Positions 36,114-37,385 of a stretch of 37,385 bases of DNA are shown here, in pieces. Numbering within the stretch: the stretch's first letter is position 1; each line of letters begins with the position of its first letter. The DNA comes from MGOM01 sp035455265 (lineage in GTDB: Bacteria; Chloroflexota; Anaerolineae; Anaerolineales; E44-bin32). The notes beneath the pieces were generated by a model, which was not told the origin of the DNA, searched no databases, and saw only the letters and a list, made by a program, of their open reading frames with translations. The position numbers were made by a program, and so were the translations under genes. The stretch lies in assembly GCA_035455265.1 (NCBI GenBank), contig DATIFK010000146.1:1-37385 (forward strand). Reading direction: 5' to 3'.

Positions 36114-36752
36114 ATGAATCAGCGCATCCCGATTCTGATGCTGGTCGCCGCGGCCTTAGCCGCCTGTGGCGGCGCCGGCGCGCCGAAGTCGCCGTCGGGC
36201 GCGCTGCTCCAGGACGACTTCTCGTCGTCGGGCTGCTCGTTCGGATCGCTGCAGGCCGGAACGACCCAGGGCTACGAATGCACCGACGGCGAGTTCCGCG
36301 CCTGGATCGACAACGACCAGGCATCGTATGACTTCGTCACCGCCCCTACGTCGGACCCGTTCGGCGACGTGCGCATCGAGGTCGATGCCCGCATCGTTTC
36401 GGCCGTCCCATACGGCGGGGCCGTCGTCGTCTGCCGCGGCAGCCAGGCAGCCGGGGATTTCTACTCTTTCACCCTCAGCCCGGATGGTTCGGTGGACATT
36501 TCGGACTACCTCGGCGGTGAAGAGCAGATCGCCCATTTCGACACCCTGCCGCAAGGCACCGTGAAGTCCGACTGGAATCACCTGCGCGTCGATTGCGTCG
36601 GGAATCACCTGGCCTTCTATGTCAACGGTGTCCTGGGGATCGAGCGCGACATTGACGAATTTGCCCGAGGCGAGATCGGCCTCGGTGCCGGAGGCGCCAG
36701 CGAAGGCATGACCGAAGTGCGCTTCGACAACCTGGTGGTCTCGACGCCTTGA
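36114..36752 (+). CDS. ConA/LamG-like lipoprotein
   Basis: This is a 212-aa lipoprotein. ATG 36114 follows GGAGAGGAA; the frame extends to 36054 without support. Lipobox LAAC (C18). The domain has the DUF1080/concanavalin layout: LLQDDFSSSGCSFG, GYECTDGEFRAWID, VRIEVDARIV, AVVVCRG, DFYSFTLSPDGSVDI, WNHLRVDCVGNHLAFYVNGV, and closing EVRFDNLVVSTP. Four Cys residues in the domain suggest disulfides. No catalytic residues are recognised. It shares the fold class, but not close sequence, with the two ConA domains at 25595 and 27686. A glycan- or surface-binding role is inferred. Confidence 0.85.
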   Translation: MNQRIPILMLVAAALAACGGAGAPKSPSGALLQDDFSSSGCSFGSLQAGTTQGYECTDGEFRAWIDNDQASYDFVTAPTSDPFGDVRIEVDARIVSAVPYGGAVVVCRGSQAAGDFYSFTLSPDGSVDISDYLGGEEQIAHFDTLPQGTVKSDWNHLRVDCVGNHLAFYVNGVLGIERDIDEFARGEIGLGAGGASEGMTEVRFDNLVVSTP

Positions 36753-36824
36753 GCCCTCGGTCGATCGCCAGGGTCTGCGAAGGCAGGGTCGCCCGGAGTA
36801 CGGGAGACCTCTAGGGAGGCGACG

Positions 36825-37385
36825 ATGATGGGACGACGACGGATGTTGCGGGGGCTGGCCGTTCTGGTCGCCGCCTCGGTAGCGTGCAGTCTTTCCGGCA
36901 CCCCGGCCTCGCCCTCGCCCGGCGTTACAACCTCCGCGCCCGGCGGTACTCCGCCGCCCGGAGATACCGGAAGCGCCGCGCCGACAGCCTCCGTGCCCAC
37001 CGAGCCGCCTCCACCGGGCGGCATCACGGATGCTTTGCAGGCCAAGGTCGATGCGGGCGAGTGGACCTACGAAGAGGGCCTCGTCCGGAGCCTGAAGGTG
37101 TTCGCCGGCGAGGCGCCGATGTCGGACGTGTATGGAGACGCGCCGGCCAACCTGGAAGGCTTCGGCCTCGTTCGCGAGGCGCAACGCTACCTGCGGGTGG
37201 GCGGCGACGCGGCAACCAAGACCGAAATCGAGCGACTTCTGAATATCATTGCGCCGCCGCCGGAGCGGTTGCTCGAATACGCCTCCCCGGCGCCGACCAG
37301 CTCCTCCGGGTCACCGGGCCTGGCCTCGCCGGCGCGGGCCGCCGAGAATTGCGAGAAGTTGTATGCAGATGGTTTCCCGACCGGG
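36825..37385 (+). CDS. Lipoprotein of unknown function, cut by the right edge
   Basis: The first 187 codons are present and the frame is open to the window end. ATG 36825 (a second ATG follows at once) has GGGAGG five bases upstream. The N-terminus has five Arg residues in the first nine (MMGRRRMLR), a short hydrophobic core and lipobox SVAC (C21), then a long Pro/Thr/Gly/Ser linker to ~68. The next part is helical: DALQAKVDAGEWTYEEGLVR, LEGFGLVREAQRYLRVGG, TEIERLLNIIAPPPERLLEY, then a second linker and AENCEKLYADGFPTG at the edge. No domain was recognised. It is the tenth gene of the exported-protein run, so the cluster continues beyond the window. Confidence 0.8.
   Translation, partial: MMGRRRMLRGLAVLVAASVACSLSGTPASPSPGVTTSAPGGTPPPGDTGSAAPTASVPTEPPPPGGITDALQAKVDAGEWTYEEGLVRSLKVFAGEAPMSDVYGDAPANLEGFGLVREAQRYLRVGGDAATKTEIERLLNIIAPPPERLLEYASPAPTSSSGSPGLASPARAAENCEKLYADGFPTG

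Overview
The window is high-GC and looks like part of a bacterial chromosome, most probably from the Chloroflexota (Anaerolineae-like). That placement is inferred from gene content: DUF11 surface proteins, many lipoproteins with Pro/Thr-rich linkers, an NBR1-type Ig domain, a BTAD/NB-ARC/TPR regulator, an F420-type reductase, and very long PAS/GAF kinases. No rRNA, tRNA, CRISPR array, transposase or phage gene was recognised.

Layout. (1) Positions 1-2615, minus strand: the N-terminal 871 codons of a secreted DUF11-repeat surface protein that runs off the left edge. A GC-rich spacer with several hairpins follows. (2) Positions 2991-17669, minus strand: six signalling genes packed as one apparent operon. 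In transcription order they are a 1785-aa PAS/GAF histidine kinase with a degenerate receiver, a membrane dCache-HAMP histidine kinase, an Rcp1-like single-domain response regulator, a REC-PAS-GGDEF diguanylate cyclase, a 1583-aa REC-PAS/GAF histidine kinase, and a membrane GGDEF diguanylate cyclase. Four of the genes are joined by 1-4 base start/stop overlaps. The set reads as a many-input phosphorelay feeding c-di-GMP synthesis; no c-di-GMP receptor is encoded beside it. (3) Positions 18105-20585, plus strand: clpC, with an extended -10 promoter and a strong hairpin terminator. (4) Positions 20648-22008, minus strand: a two-gene unit of a DUF385/F420-type reductase and a CPBP (CAAX-like) membrane protease. 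(5) Positions 22296-25139, plus strand: a BTAD-NB-ARC-TPR transcriptional regulator.

(6) Positions 25393-37385, plus strand: a tight run of ten genes. Most encode lipoproteins or membrane-anchored exported proteins: a small 70-aa protein, an amidohydrolase fused to a ConA-like domain, a ConA-like lipoprotein that is the same protein without the enzyme domain, a discoidin-domain lipoprotein, an Ig/NBR1-Ig lipoprotein, a 1053-aa Ig-LysM membrane protein, a second amidohydrolase that has lost two predicted metal/catalytic residues, a DUF3558-like lipoprotein, a ConA-like lipoprotein, and a lipoprotein cut by the right edge. This run is the most unusual part of the window. It looks like a dedicated cell-envelope locus pairing one intact and one degenerate amidohydrolase with binding and scaffold domains, and the BTAD regulator lies just upstream.

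All family assignments come from reading motifs in the translated sequence, not from searches. Many start codons were reset to an internal ATG/GTG with a good Shine-Dalgarno sequence, so several genes are shorter than the longest open frame.
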